Assembly (NCBI GenBank): GCA_035519135.1
Contig: DATIWX010000092.1
Span: forward strand, 1 to 64,000
Source: VBDM01 sp035519135
GTDB lineage: Bacteria > Pseudomonadota > Gammaproteobacteria > Burkholderiales > SG8-39
DNA length: 64,000 nt
Direction of reading: 5' to 3'
In this document: one piece after another, positions 22,857 to 31,248 of the stretch
Layout: every line of letters starts with the position of its first letter
How positions within the stretch are numbered: the stretch's first letter is position 1
Program-made: the position numbers and the translations under genes
The notes under the pieces: generated by a model
Told to the model about the DNA's origin: nothing
The model's input: only the letters and a program-made list of their open reading frames with translations
Database searches by the model: none

Positions 22857-23384
22857 TTACCTCCCTCCGACTTCCTGCAGCTGCAGAGTGCTTTGGCGTT
22901 CGGTCCAATCGCCCACCGCGTCCTGGATGAGCTCTCGCAGTTGGATCTGGCTGTCGGTAATCGCCATGATCAAGCCGAAGTTCTGCCCCAGGTAGTTGCC
23001 CACGCTGACTCGGTAGAGGCCCGTATCCGCCTTTACCAGCGCAAAATTCGCTTTCTTCTGCTGCAGCACACCCACCATCTTGAGCGACTCCAGCGGGTAT
23101 GCCTCGAGCGGCTCTTTCGGTCGGTTGAAATCGGGCTTGAGCCCTCCCCCTCCGCCGGTACCTGCCGATTTCGTTACCAGCTCGATCTTCGCCGTGCTGA
23201 AAGGATCGGGTTGGTCAAAGGCCTTGTACGGCACGGGCTCATAGGGCTTGACCACGGGCAGGGGTTCGATCCTGCCGCGCATATCCTTGGTCTTTTCCTT
23301 CAATTCGGCCTTCAGATCACCGAACTCCTCGCCCGTGCAGGCGGCGAGGAACGCGGCAAGCGCGAGGGCTGCGACGGCTTTCAC
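22857..23384 (-). CDS. pilP: Type IV pilus lipoprotein PilP
   Basis: 175 residues from GTG at 23384, which overlaps the pilO stop as GTGA. The signal peptide ends in a lipobox with Cys16 (AAFLAAC), so the protein is anchored as a lipoprotein in the inner membrane. The family links the PilN/PilO dimer to the PilQ secretin. The N-terminal part is extended and low in structure (KPYEPVPYKAFDQPDPF, the segment that contacts PilN/O). The C-terminal beta domain contains LESLKMVGVLQQ and YRVSVGNYLGQNFG. Length is normal. Confidence 0.95.
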   Translation of the reverse strand: MKAVAALALAAFLAACTGEEFGDLKAELKEKTKDMRGRIEPLPVVKPYEPVPYKAFDQPDPFSTAKIELVTKSAGTGGGGGLKPDFNRPKEPLEAYPLESLKMVGVLQQKKANFALVKADTGLYRVSVGNYLGQNFGLIMAITDSQIQLRELIQDAVGDWTERQSTLQLQEVGGR

Positions 23385-24019
23385 TTCTTGCCCGCCTTGA
23401 CGCCCTTCGCGGCCCTGTTCTGTGCCGCGACTTCGTCCTCGTCGAGGTAGCGGAAGGTCTTCGCAGTGACGTCCATGACGAGACTGCCGTCTTTCCCTCC
23501 CGTAAGACCGATGTCGTTTAGGGTGACGATACGCGAGAGCTGCCCGATGTCGCTCGCGAACTGCCCCATGTCGTGGTAGCTGCCGTTGAGCTTCAGCGTG
23601 ACCGGAAGCTCGGCGTAGAACTCTCGCTTGGTCTCCGCAGGCGCCGGCTTGAACAGATCGAACTGCAGGCCGCGGCCCAGGCCCGCCTGATTGATGTCGA
23701 CGAGCAGCGCGTCCATCTGCGAGCGGTTCGGGAGTTGTCTCAGGAGGGCGCCAAAAGAGCTGTCGATCTCCCGCAATTGCTGGCGGTAGAGGTCGAGATT
23801 GATCGCCTGCTGCATCTTCGCGACATACTCGTCCTTGAGCTTCACTTCCTGCTGGCGCCCCGCCTCGAGCGACTCCATCTCCTCCTGCCAATCCAGGAAG
23901 TAGCCCAAGGCCACGATGCCGATCAGCAGCCCGACGAGCAGCATCGCCTTTGGAAGCGGAGGCCACGCGCCGGGGTCACGGGTATTGAGGTTCTTGAACT
24001 GGTCGAGGAGTTTCTTCAT
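23381..24019 (-). CDS. pilO: Type IV pilus inner-membrane alignment protein PilO
   Basis: 212 residues. One transmembrane helix at about 25-42 (AMLLVGLLIGIVALGYFL), then a periplasmic coiled coil (about 45-90) and a ferredoxin-like domain containing LPVTLKLNGSYHDMGQFASD. PilO pairs with PilN to form the inner-membrane platform of the type IV pilus machine. ATG at 24019 starts 6 bp after the pilN stop, and the 3' end overlaps pilP. Confidence 0.95.
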   Translation of the reverse strand: MKKLLDQFKNLNTRDPGAWPPLPKAMLLVGLLIGIVALGYFLDWQEEMESLEAGRQQEVKLKDEYVAKMQQAINLDLYRQQLREIDSSFGALLRQLPNRSQMDALLVDINQAGLGRGLQFDLFKPAPAETKREFYAELPVTLKLNGSYHDMGQFASDIGQLSRIVTLNDIGLTGGKDGSLVMDVTAKTFRYLDEDEVAAQNRAAKGVKAGKK

Positions 24020-24025
24020 CGCGGA

Positions 24026-24625
24026 TCAGCCTTTTGCCGCTTGCGCCTTGGGCGCAGCCTTGCCGGCCTTGCCGGCCTCCTCGGTTTGCTGCCGCTTCAG
24101 ACTGACGTTCATGTTGAATTCGGAGACGCGCTTGTTGCTCACGTTCGCGGACTTGATCTCGACGAGCTCGGGGTTCTCCAGGTAGGGCGAGCCCGAGAAG
24201 TTGCGCATGAGGGTCGACACCCGCGCATTGGACTGCGAATAGCCCGTCATGTTGATCTTCAGGCCGGTCTGTTTGATCGACTTCAGGTAGACCCCGTCCG
24301 GCACCTGCTGCACCAGCTCCTGGAGCAGATACACGGCCTGGGCCCGGTCGGTCTGCAGTCGCTCGATGATCTGCTTGCGCGCGAGCAAGGCCGCGATTTC
24401 GGTCTTGAGCTTCTTGATCTCCTCGATTTCCTTGTCGAGCCGGGTGTTTTCTCTTTTCAAGTACTCGTTCCGGCTGCTTTGTTCCGCGATGTATCCTGCG
24501 ATAGCCAAGTGCACCGCGCCGACTATGAGAAGCCCGAGCACGGCCACCATGCCTCCGAGCACACCGAGGTGCTGGCGCTGGGCCTTGCGGCGCGCCTCGC
24601 GCCAAGGCAGGAGGTTGATGCGCAT
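24026..24625 (-). CDS. pilN: Type IV pilus inner-membrane alignment protein PilN
   Basis: 199 residues from ATG at 24625, which shares its A with the pilM stop (TGATG). A GTG one codon earlier is equally open. The cytoplasmic N-terminus carries the conserved INLLPWRE motif (residues 3-10) that docks into PilM. A transmembrane helix follows (about 20-43), then a coiled coil (RNEYLKRENTRLDKEIEEIK) and a periplasmic alpha/beta domain. The C-terminal Ala/Lys-rich tail (KAGKAAPKAQAAKG) is low-complexity and not a conserved part of the family. Confidence 0.95.
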   Translation of the reverse strand: MRINLLPWREARRKAQRQHLGVLGGMVAVLGLLIVGAVHLAIAGYIAEQSSRNEYLKRENTRLDKEIEEIKKLKTEIAALLARKQIIERLQTDRAQAVYLLQELVQQVPDGVYLKSIKQTGLKINMTGYSQSNARVSTLMRNFSGSPYLENPELVEIKSANVSNKRVSEFNMNVSLKRQQTEEAGKAGKAAPKAQAAKG

Positions 24626-25710
24626 CACGAATCGAATCTCCGCAGGGCGAGCCCGCAGGCCACCATCAGGGAGGGTGCGTCCGCAACCAGTTTCTTCAGC
24701 GGAACGCGCGGCGAAATCGCCATGTTCGCAAACGGATTGGCGACCAGCGTATTGATTTGCGTCCGGCTCTGCACCATCTCATCGAGGCCGGGGATCACGG
24801 CCGAGCCTCCGGTGAGCAGAACATGCTCCACCGATGTGTACTGGGTCGACGTGAAGAAGAACTGCATCGCCCGCTGCATCTCGAGTGCCGCGTTTTCCAT
24901 GAACGGCCGCAATACCTCGGACTCGTAGTTCTCCGGCAGGCCGCCGGAACGCTTGGCGGCCTCGGCTTCCTCGATACTCATGCCGTAGACGCGCATGATG
25001 TCCTGGGTGAGCTGGCTGCCGCCAAAAGCCTGCTCGCGGGTGTACACGGTCTGGTCGTTGCGCAGCACCGTGATGTTCATGACGTTGGCACCCAGGTCGA
25101 TCAGGAAGATGTTCTGGTCCTTGCCCTGATCGGGGAACTGCTTCTGGATGAGCTCGAAGGAGGACTGGATGGCGTAGGACTCGACGTCCATGACGATCGC
25201 CTTGAGGCCCGACGCCTCGGCCACCGCCACGCGGTCTTCCACCTTCTCCTTGCGCGAGGCAGCGAGCAGCACCTCGACCTCTTCCGGCCCCGATGGAGAA
25301 GGACCCAGCACCTGGAAGTCGAGATTGACCTCCTCAAGCGCGAACGGGATGTACTGATTGGCTTCGGTCTCGACCTGGACTTCCATCTCCTCGTCCCGCA
25401 GCCCGGCAGGAACGATGATCTTCTTGGTGATCACCGCAGCGGTGGGCAGGGCCAGGGCGACGTTCTTCGTCCGCGTCCCCATCCGCTTCCAGCCGCGCTG
25501 GACGGCGTCGACTACCGCGTCGAGGTTGGTGATGTTTCCGTCCAGGACCGCGTCCTTGGGCAGCGCCTCGATGGCATAGCGCTCAACCCGCGGGTTTCCC
25601 TTCCCCGCATCGGCGAGCTCCACGAGCTTGACCGAGGAGGACGATATATCCATACCGAAAAGCGGCGGCGCTTTCGGCTTGAAAATATCCCAGTTAAGGT
25701 TCAGCTCCAA
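24625..25710 (-). CDS. pilM: Type IV pilus cytoplasmic actin-like protein PilM
   Basis: 361 residues from a TTG at 25710, supported by AAGGGA about ten bases upstream and by the family's N-terminus (WDIFKPKAPPLFGMDISSSSVKLVEL). No in-frame ATG occurs before the actin-like fold begins. The protein has the FtsA/actin-like nucleotide fold (GMDISSSSVK phosphate loop, FLIDLGANVMNITVL, LLTGGSAVIPGL). It binds PilN's cytoplasmic tail and couples the inner-membrane platform to the pilus motor. It is the first gene of pilMNOPQ and has a candidate promoter at 25750-25779. Confidence 0.95.
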   Translation of the reverse strand: MELNLNWDIFKPKAPPLFGMDISSSSVKLVELADAGKGNPRVERYAIEALPKDAVLDGNITNLDAVVDAVQRGWKRMGTRTKNVALALPTAAVITKKIIVPAGLRDEEMEVQVETEANQYIPFALEEVNLDFQVLGPSPSGPEEVEVLLAASRKEKVEDRVAVAEASGLKAIVMDVESYAIQSSFELIQKQFPDQGKDQNIFLIDLGANVMNITVLRNDQTVYTREQAFGGSQLTQDIMRVYGMSIEEAEAAKRSGGLPENYESEVLRPFMENAALEMQRAMQFFFTSTQYTSVEHVLLTGGSAVIPGLDEMVQSRTQINTLVANPFANMAISPRVPLKKLVADAPSLMVACGLALRRFDS

Positions 25711-25749
25711 CCTGGATTTCCCTTCAGGTATGGCCGGTTAGGACCGATT

Positions 25750-25779
25750 AGTATAATTTACGTTAAATGCTAGCAACAA
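25750..25779 (-). promoter_or_regulatory. Candidate sigma-70 promoter of pilMNOPQ
   Basis: On the minus strand TTGTTG (25779-25774), an 18-bp spacer and TATACT (25755-25750), about 40 bp before the TTG start of pilM. It sits in the AT-rich gap shared with the divergent gene mrcA. Confidence 0.5.
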
Positions 25780-25798
25780 GCCCCCACCCTGTAAAGTA

Positions 25799-25818
25799 AA
25801 TATTTCGTACGAGATATT
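25799..25818. promoter_or_regulatory. 20-bp near-perfect palindrome between pilM and mrcA
   Basis: AATATTTCGTACGAGATATT: nine of ten base pairs match across the centre, with TCGTACGA in the middle. It sits about 20 bp upstream of the candidate pilM -35 element and 79 bp upstream of the mrcA start. The location suits a dimeric regulator acting on one or both divergent genes. No known motif is recognised. Confidence 0.4.
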
Positions 25819-25862
25819 AACGGCTTAGGGTGAACCTACTGCGGCTTCAACCCTCTACTGCC

Positions 25863-25868
25863 TATAAT
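25863..25868 (+). promoter_or_regulatory. Candidate -10 box of mrcA
   Basis: A perfect TATAAT begins 34 bp before the mrcA ATG. No clear -35 hexamer stands 16-18 bp upstream, so the promoter call rests on the -10 and on the AT-rich context. Confidence 0.35.
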
Positions 25869-25896
25869 GAACCACCTTTCCTCGGACATCCCCTGA

Positions 25897-28197
25897 ATGC
25901 GGCTTCGATGGTTTGCCTTCCCGGTGTTGGCGCTCGCCGGGTTGGGAGTAGCAGGTCTCGCGCTCGCTGGCTTCGTGGTTCTGGTTGCTTACCCGAATCT
26001 GCCTTCGATCGAGGCACTCACCGAGTACCAGCCGAAGATTCCGCTGCGAGTCTATACGGCCGACGGGGTGCTGATCGGCGAGTTCGGCGAGGAGCGCCGT
26101 TCGGTGGTCGGCATCGAGGAGGTTCCCGATTTGATGAAGCAGGCGATCCTCGCCGCCGAGGACGAGCGCTTCTACCAGCACACCGGGGTCGACTACCACG
26201 GGGTGCTCCGGGCAGCCTACTCCAATCTCCTGACCGGGGGCAAGACGCAGGGGGCTTCCACCATCACCATGCAGGTCGCGCGGAATTTCTTCCTTTCCCG
26301 CGAGAAGACCCTTACGCGGAAACTGTACGAAGCGCTGCTGGCCTTCAAGATCGAGAACAGCCTGAGCAAGGACCAGATCCTCGAGATCTACATTAACCAG
26401 ATCTATCTCGGCCAGAGGGCTTACGGGTTCGGGGCGGCAGCGCAGGTGTACTTCGGCAAGACCCTATCCCAGCTCAACGCAGCCGAGATCGCGATGCTTG
26501 CCGGACTGCCCAAGGCGCCGTCTTCCTTCAACCCGGTCATTAACCCCAAGCGGGCGAAACAGCGCCAGCTCTACGTGCTGCGGCGCATGCGCGATCTGGC
26601 CCTGATCGACGAGGCACAATACGAGGAGGCACAGAGCGCCCCGCTCACGGTCAAGCGCGAATCCGCGACCGAATACGAAATTCACGCCGAGTACGTCGCG
26701 GAAATGGTGCGTCAGGTGCTCTACGAGCGCTATCCCGATGACGTGTATTCGCGCGGTTTCCGCGTGTATACGACGATCACGCGCGCCGACCAGCAGGCTG
26801 CGTACGCAGCGCTTCGCCTGGGGCTCCTCGAATACGATCGCCGGCATGGATACCGCGGCCCCGAGGGGTTCGTGGACATCAAGGACGCAGGCGAAGAGGA
26901 CTACGAGGACGCGCTGCAGGACCATCCCGACAGCGACGACCTGCTTGCCGCGCTCGTCCTCGAAGCGACACCGAAGCGGGTCAGCGCGTACCGGCGCGGA
27001 GGCGAGACTGTCGCGATTTCGGGCGAAGGCCTTCAGTTCGCCGAGCGCATGCTCGATTCGCGGACCCCGCTTGCCAAGCGAATTCGTCCGGGCGCCGTGA
27101 TACGCATTCAGAAGGACGACAAGGACAACTGGCAGATCGTCCAGATTCCGGACGCCGAGGGTGCGTTCATATCGGCGAATCCGCAGGACGGCGCGGTGCG
27201 TTCCCTCGTCGGGGGATTCGATTTCAGCCGGAACCAGTTCAATCACGTCACTCAGGCCTGGCGGCAGCCGGGCTCGGGCATCAAACCGTTCATCTACTCC
27301 TCGGCCCTCGAGAAGGGCTTCACGCCAGCCACCGTCATCAACGACGCTCCGGTCGTAGTGGACGCCGCGCTCACCGGCGGGCAGGTGTGGGAGCCGAAGA
27401 ACTACGACGGCAGATACGAGGGTCCCATGAGCCTGCGCATGGCCCTCGCCAAATCGAAGAACATGGTGTCGATACGCGTGCTTCAGGCTATCGGGCCGCA
27501 GTACGCCCAGGACTACATCACTCGATTCGGCTTCGACGCGGACCGCCATCCGCCCTACCTCACCATGGCGTTGGGGTCGGGTGCGGCTACGCCGCTTCAG
27601 ATGGCGCGCGCCTTCTCGGTGTTCGCGACGGGCGGGTATCGCACGGAACCCTACGTGATTCAGAAAATCGTCGATGACAGGGGCAGCGTGATCGCGCAGG
27701 CCGAGCCCGCCCGCGCCGGAGACGAGTCGCTGCGGGTCATCGACGCCCGCAACGCGTTCATCATGGACAGCATGATGCACGATGTCATGCGCTACGGAAC
27801 CGGGGCGCGCGCAATGGTCCTCGGCCGCCAGGATCTGGCCGGCAAGAGCGGCACGACCAACGACTATATCGACGCCTGGTTCAATGGCTATCAGCCGACC
27901 CTGGTGAGCATCGCCTGGGTCGGCTTCGACCAGCCGAAAAAGCTCGGCCCCGGCGAGACCGGCTCGGTCACGGCGCTCCCCATCTGGATGAGCTACATGG
28001 GCAAGGCCCTGAAGGGCGTTCCGGAAATGTTTCAGCGAAGCCCCGAGGGAATCGTCATCGCCAAGGTCAACGAAAACGGGCTGCAATCTCCCGATGGAAG
28101 GCCTGAGCTGTTCTTTCGGGAGAGCGTACCTGCCGAGCAGGGCCCGGCCGACGCCGGCGTGCGCACCGCGGAGGATGTCCGGAATCAGTTGTTCTAG
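25897..28197 (+). CDS. mrcA: Penicillin-binding protein 1A (bifunctional peptidoglycan synthase)
   Basis: 766 residues. An N-terminal membrane anchor (about 5-30) is followed by a GT51 glycosyltransferase domain (EDERFYQHTGVDYHG near 88-102, GASTITMQVARNFFL near 119-133, RKLYEALLAFKIE). The linker/OB-like region leads to a transpeptidase domain with the active Ser460 in PGSGIKPF, SKN in LAKSKNMVS, and a KSGTT box at Lys650 where most class A enzymes read KTGTT. It polymerises and cross-links murein on the periplasmic face. Divergent from pilMNOPQ, a conserved arrangement. The Thr-to-Ser change in the KTG box is conservative. Confidence 0.97.
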   Translation: MRLRWFAFPVLALAGLGVAGLALAGFVVLVAYPNLPSIEALTEYQPKIPLRVYTADGVLIGEFGEERRSVVGIEEVPDLMKQAILAAEDERFYQHTGVDYHGVLRAAYSNLLTGGKTQGASTITMQVARNFFLSREKTLTRKLYEALLAFKIENSLSKDQILEIYINQIYLGQRAYGFGAAAQVYFGKTLSQLNAAEIAMLAGLPKAPSSFNPVINPKRAKQRQLYVLRRMRDLALIDEAQYEEAQSAPLTVKRESATEYEIHAEYVAEMVRQVLYERYPDDVYSRGFRVYTTITRADQQAAYAALRLGLLEYDRRHGYRGPEGFVDIKDAGEEDYEDALQDHPDSDDLLAALVLEATPKRVSAYRRGGETVAISGEGLQFAERMLDSRTPLAKRIRPGAVIRIQKDDKDNWQIVQIPDAEGAFISANPQDGAVRSLVGGFDFSRNQFNHVTQAWRQPGSGIKPFIYSSALEKGFTPATVINDAPVVVDAALTGGQVWEPKNYDGRYEGPMSLRMALAKSKNMVSIRVLQAIGPQYAQDYITRFGFDADRHPPYLTMALGSGAATPLQMARAFSVFATGGYRTEPYVIQKIVDDRGSVIAQAEPARAGDESLRVIDARNAFIMDSMMHDVMRYGTGARAMVLGRQDLAGKSGTTNDYIDAWFNGYQPTLVSIAWVGFDQPKKLGPGETGSVTALPIWMSYMGKALKGVPEMFQRSPEGIVIAKVNENGLQSPDGRPELFFRESVPAEQGPADAGVRTAEDVRNQLF

Positions 28198-28215
28198 CGC
28201 GGTCCCCGGCCCGGT

Positions 28216-28533
28216 CTAGCGGAGCGTGACCGTGCGTCCCGACTGTCCCGTGATCACCTCCGACAGGGCCGCGAGCAATTCGCGCTTGTCGCGCGTGTCG
28301 ACCCACTTCGAACCGTCGAAGCGAAAATGGTAGCCGCCGGACTTGGCCGCGACCCAGATTTCCTGGGCCGCGGAGTGTCGATTGACGATAATGCGGTTCC
28401 CGTCGGCGAATTCGAGCTCCAGCACGCCCGCGGCCTTGGGCGCGCAGTCGCAGTCCGCTCCGCTCTCCTCGACGGCCCTGGCAATCCTCTCGAGCATCGC
28501 CTCGGCCAGGCTCTCGAACTCGCTCGGGGTCAT
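28216..28533 (-). CDS. cyaY: Iron-sulfur cluster assembly protein CyaY (frataxin)
   Basis: 105 residues from ATG at 28533, giving the family's start (MTPSEFESLAEAML). The acidic first helix (near 2-30, with many Glu and Asp) and the beta-sheet core with IIVNRHSAAQEIWVAAKSGGYHF and the final WVDTRDKRELLAAL helix are characteristic. CyaY binds iron and tunes the IscS cysteine desulfurase. The frame is open upstream to 28674, but the extra part overlaps the divergent lptM. It faces lptM-lysA across 36 bp, a conserved neighbourhood. Confidence 0.93.
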   Translation of the reverse strand: MTPSEFESLAEAMLERIARAVEESGADCDCAPKAAGVLELEFADGNRIIVNRHSAAQEIWVAAKSGGYHFRFDGSKWVDTRDKRELLAALSEVITGQSGRTVTLR

Positions 28534-28569
28534 CGCCGTGATAAACTGAAAAAAAGTTCCGGTATCGCC

Positions 28570-28698
28570 ATGCGCCGCGCCGTTGTTCTCCTGCTCGTCT
28601 TCATCACGCTTTCGAGCTGCGGCAACAAGAGCGGCCTCACTCTCCCTTCGCCGGAACGAGATTCGCAGCAGCATACCAAACCCGCCCCGCGCCAGTGA
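28570..28698 (+). CDS. lptM: LPS-assembly lipoprotein LptM (YifL-like)
   Basis: 42 residues. A short lipoprotein signal (MRRAVVLLLVFITLSSC) with the lipobox Cys at 17 is followed by the family motif CGNKSGLTLP and a polar tail. LptM helps the LptD/E lipopolysaccharide translocon mature in the outer membrane. Its stop overlaps the GTG of lysA (GTGA), matching the conserved lptM-lysA pair. The longer frame starting at 28327 is antisense to cyaY and is not used. Confidence 0.88.
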   Translation: MRRAVVLLLVFITLSSCGNKSGLTLPSPERDSQQHTKPAPRQ

Positions 28699-29939
28699 AT
28701 TTTTTTCCGTACCGGAACGGCACGTTGTGCGCGGAGAACGTACCTCTCGCCGAAGTGGCGAAGCAATACGGCACTCCCGCTTTCGTCTATTCGCGCGCGG
28801 CGATCGAGCGGGGATATCGGGAGTTCAGCGACGCCTGTTCCGGGCGCGATGTGCTCATTTGCTACTCGGTAAAGGCCAATTCGAATCTCGCGGTTCTGAA
28901 TATCCTCGCGCGGCTCGGCTCGGGATTCGATATCGTCTCCGGCGGCGAGCTGGCACGCGTGCTCGCCGCCGGAGGCAGCGCATCCAAGACCGTCTTCTCC
29001 GGCGTCGGCAAGACCGAAGCGGAGCTGCGCGCGGCACTCGCGGCCGACGTTCTCTGCTTCAACGTGGAATCCGAAGGGGAGCTCGATCGGCTTGCCGCGA
29101 TCGCGGCGGGGATGGGCAAGACCGCGCGGGTATCCCTGCGCGTCAACCCCGACGTCGATCCCAGGACGCATCCTTATATCGCCACCGGCCTGCGGGAAAG
29201 CAAGTTCGGCATCGCCTACGATGCAGCCGTCCCCTTGTACCGCAGAGCGGCCAAGCTTCCGAACATCCATGTATTGGGCATCGACGTTCATATCGGCTCG
29301 CAGATTACCGACGTCGAGCCATTCGTGGCGGCGCTCGAAAAGCTCCTCGAATTCGTCGACCTTCTCGATGCGACCGGAGTGCACCTCGAGCATCTGGATC
29401 TGGGCGGGGGGCTCGGCATTCGCTACCACGACGAAGAGCCGCCGGCGCTGAAGGACTATCTCGGGCGCTTGTTTCAGCGTCTGGGCGACCGCAAGATCCG
29501 GATCCTGTTCGAACCGGGACGCTCGCTGGTGGGCAATACCGGTGTGCTCCTCACGCGTATCGAGTACCTCAAACACAGCGAAGCCAAGAACTTCGTCATC
29601 GTCGATGCCGGAATGAACGACCTCATCCGCCCGTCGCTCTACGACGCCTGGCACGAGGTGCTGCCGGTCGCGCCGCGCGACGGTCCCGCGCGACGCTACG
29701 ACATCGTCGGCCCGGTATGCGAATCGGCGGATTTCCTCGCCAAGGAGCGCACCCTCTCGGTCGCCGTCGGAGACCTTCTTGCAATCATGTCCGCCGGCGC
29801 CTACGGGATGGCGATGAGCTCGAACTACAATTCCAGACCCCGACCTCCGGAAGTCATGGTTGACGGCGCAAAACCCTGGCTGGTCAGGGAGCGGGAGCGC
29901 ACCGAGAGCCTCTTTGCGTCAGAGCGTCTTTTGCCGTAA
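28695..29939 (+). CDS. lysA: Diaminopimelate decarboxylase
   Basis: 414 residues from GTG at 28695. Last step of lysine synthesis: decarboxylates meso-diaminopimelate with pyridoxal phosphate. The PLP lysine is Lys60 in CYSVKANSN. The barrel carries HIGSQIT and the phosphate-binding LDLGGGLGIRY. The second domain holds EPGRSLVGNTG and the substrate-binding PVCESADFLA and AGAYGMAMSSNYNSRPRP segments. Length is typical. Translation is coupled to lptM by a four-base overlap. Confidence 0.97.
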   Translation: MNFFPYRNGTLCAENVPLAEVAKQYGTPAFVYSRAAIERGYREFSDACSGRDVLICYSVKANSNLAVLNILARLGSGFDIVSGGELARVLAAGGSASKTVFSGVGKTEAELRAALAADVLCFNVESEGELDRLAAIAAGMGKTARVSLRVNPDVDPRTHPYIATGLRESKFGIAYDAAVPLYRRAAKLPNIHVLGIDVHIGSQITDVEPFVAALEKLLEFVDLLDATGVHLEHLDLGGGLGIRYHDEEPPALKDYLGRLFQRLGDRKIRILFEPGRSLVGNTGVLLTRIEYLKHSEAKNFVIVDAGMNDLIRPSLYDAWHEVLPVAPRDGPARRYDIVGPVCESADFLAKERTLSVAVGDLLAIMSAGAYGMAMSSNYNSRPRPPEVMVDGAKPWLVRERERTESLFASERLLP

Positions 29940-30066
29940 ATTTGGCCGTTTCCCATCGGGAGCGGAGGGGCGATCGGTGAACGGAAAGATCAGTAGCGGG
30001 TCTAACGGCAATCCGCAGCAATCGTGTTGATGGGATACGCTGCGCGCCCCCATCGTTAGCGAGGCC

Positions 30067-31248
30067 ATGGCTTCCCTCATGCAATCGCGCCTTCCGGGGC
30101 ACGACTCTCGGAAACGCTGGATGGTGTTCGGCGGTGTGGGCACGCTCGTGCTCGCGATCGGGTTGTTCCTTTACTTCGGCGCAGAGATACGCGCGAACGA
30201 GCGCAAGGCGCCCAAGGGCCCTCCGGCGGTCCCGGTCACCGTCGAGCCGGTGGTTCAGCAACTCGTTCCCTTCCGGCTTCAGGGAATCGGCAATGTCGAG
30301 GCCTTTTCCACCGTTGCGCTGAAGGCCCGTACCGACGGCCAGATCATCGAAGTGGGCTTCAAGGAAGGTGAGGAGGTCAGGAAGGGACAGGTCCTGTTCA
30401 AGATCGACCCGCGCCCTTTCGAGGCCGCGCTGCGCCAAGCCGAGGCAAACGCGCTCCGCGATGCAGCTGCAAGCGAGCAGGCCCGTTCCCAGGAGCGGCG
30501 CTATAAGGAACTGCTCGACAAGAACTTCGTCTCCAAGGAAGCCTACGCCCAGATCCGCACCAACGCGACCACCGCGGAAGCGATCGCCAAGGCGAGCCAG
30601 GCCGCGCTCGACAACGCGAAGCTGAATCTCGAATACTGCACCATCACCGCGCCGATCGAAGGCTACGCCGGCAAGATCCAGATCCAGCTCGGCAACCTGG
30701 TCAAGGCCAACGATGTGAATCCATTGGTCGTCATCAATCAGGTTCACCCGATTTACGTCAATTTCGCGGTTCCGGAACAGCGCCTCGCGGAAGTGCGCCA
30801 GTACATGGCCTCGAATTCGCTGGCAGTGCAGGCGCTGACCCCGGGCTCGGACCAGGCCGCCGCGGCTACCGGAGTGCTGATCTTCGTCGACAACGCTGTG
30901 GACCCGAGCACAGGCACCATCAGGCTGCGGGCGCGTTTCGCGAACAAGGAGAACAGCCTCTGGCCGGGCCAGTTCGTCGGCGTGAGCGTGCGCCTGTTCG
31001 AGCAGCCGGACGCGATCGTCATTCCCTCGACCGCGGTGCAGACCGGCCCTGAGGGGCAATACGTCTACGTCGTCGGCAAGGACATGGTGGCCGACGTCCG
31101 CAAGATCGTAGTGCAGCGCACGGAAGGCGACCACACGATCGTCGCCCGCGGACTGGCGAAGGGCGAGCAGGTCGTGACGCGCGGCCAGCTGCGCCTCGGC
31201 CCGAAGAGCCGCGTTCAAATCAGCAAGTCGGCCGCAGAACCCTCGTGA
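30067..31248 (+). CDS. RND efflux periplasmic adaptor (MdtA-like)
   Basis: 393 residues. A signal anchor lies at about 20-40 (WMVFGGVGTLVLAIGLFLYFG), then the membrane-fusion layout: beta-barrel, lipoyl half-motifs (ALKARTDGQIIEVGFKEGEEVRKGQVLFKID and LEYCTITAPIEGYAGKIQIQLGNLVKAND in short form), and a hairpin of about 60 residues. This protein bridges the pump in the inner membrane to an outer-membrane channel. It overlaps the pump gene as GTGA. No TolC-type gene follows, so the channel must be encoded elsewhere. Substrate unknown. Confidence 0.93.
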   Translation: MASLMQSRLPGHDSRKRWMVFGGVGTLVLAIGLFLYFGAEIRANERKAPKGPPAVPVTVEPVVQQLVPFRLQGIGNVEAFSTVALKARTDGQIIEVGFKEGEEVRKGQVLFKIDPRPFEAALRQAEANALRDAAASEQARSQERRYKELLDKNFVSKEAYAQIRTNATTAEAIAKASQAALDNAKLNLEYCTITAPIEGYAGKIQIQLGNLVKANDVNPLVVINQVHPIYVNFAVPEQRLAEVRQYMASNSLAVQALTPGSDQAAAATGVLIFVDNAVDPSTGTIRLRARFANKENSLWPGQFVGVSVRLFEQPDAIVIPSTAVQTGPEGQYVYVVGKDMVADVRKIVVQRTEGDHTIVARGLAKGEQVVTRGQLRLGPKSRVQISKSAAEPS

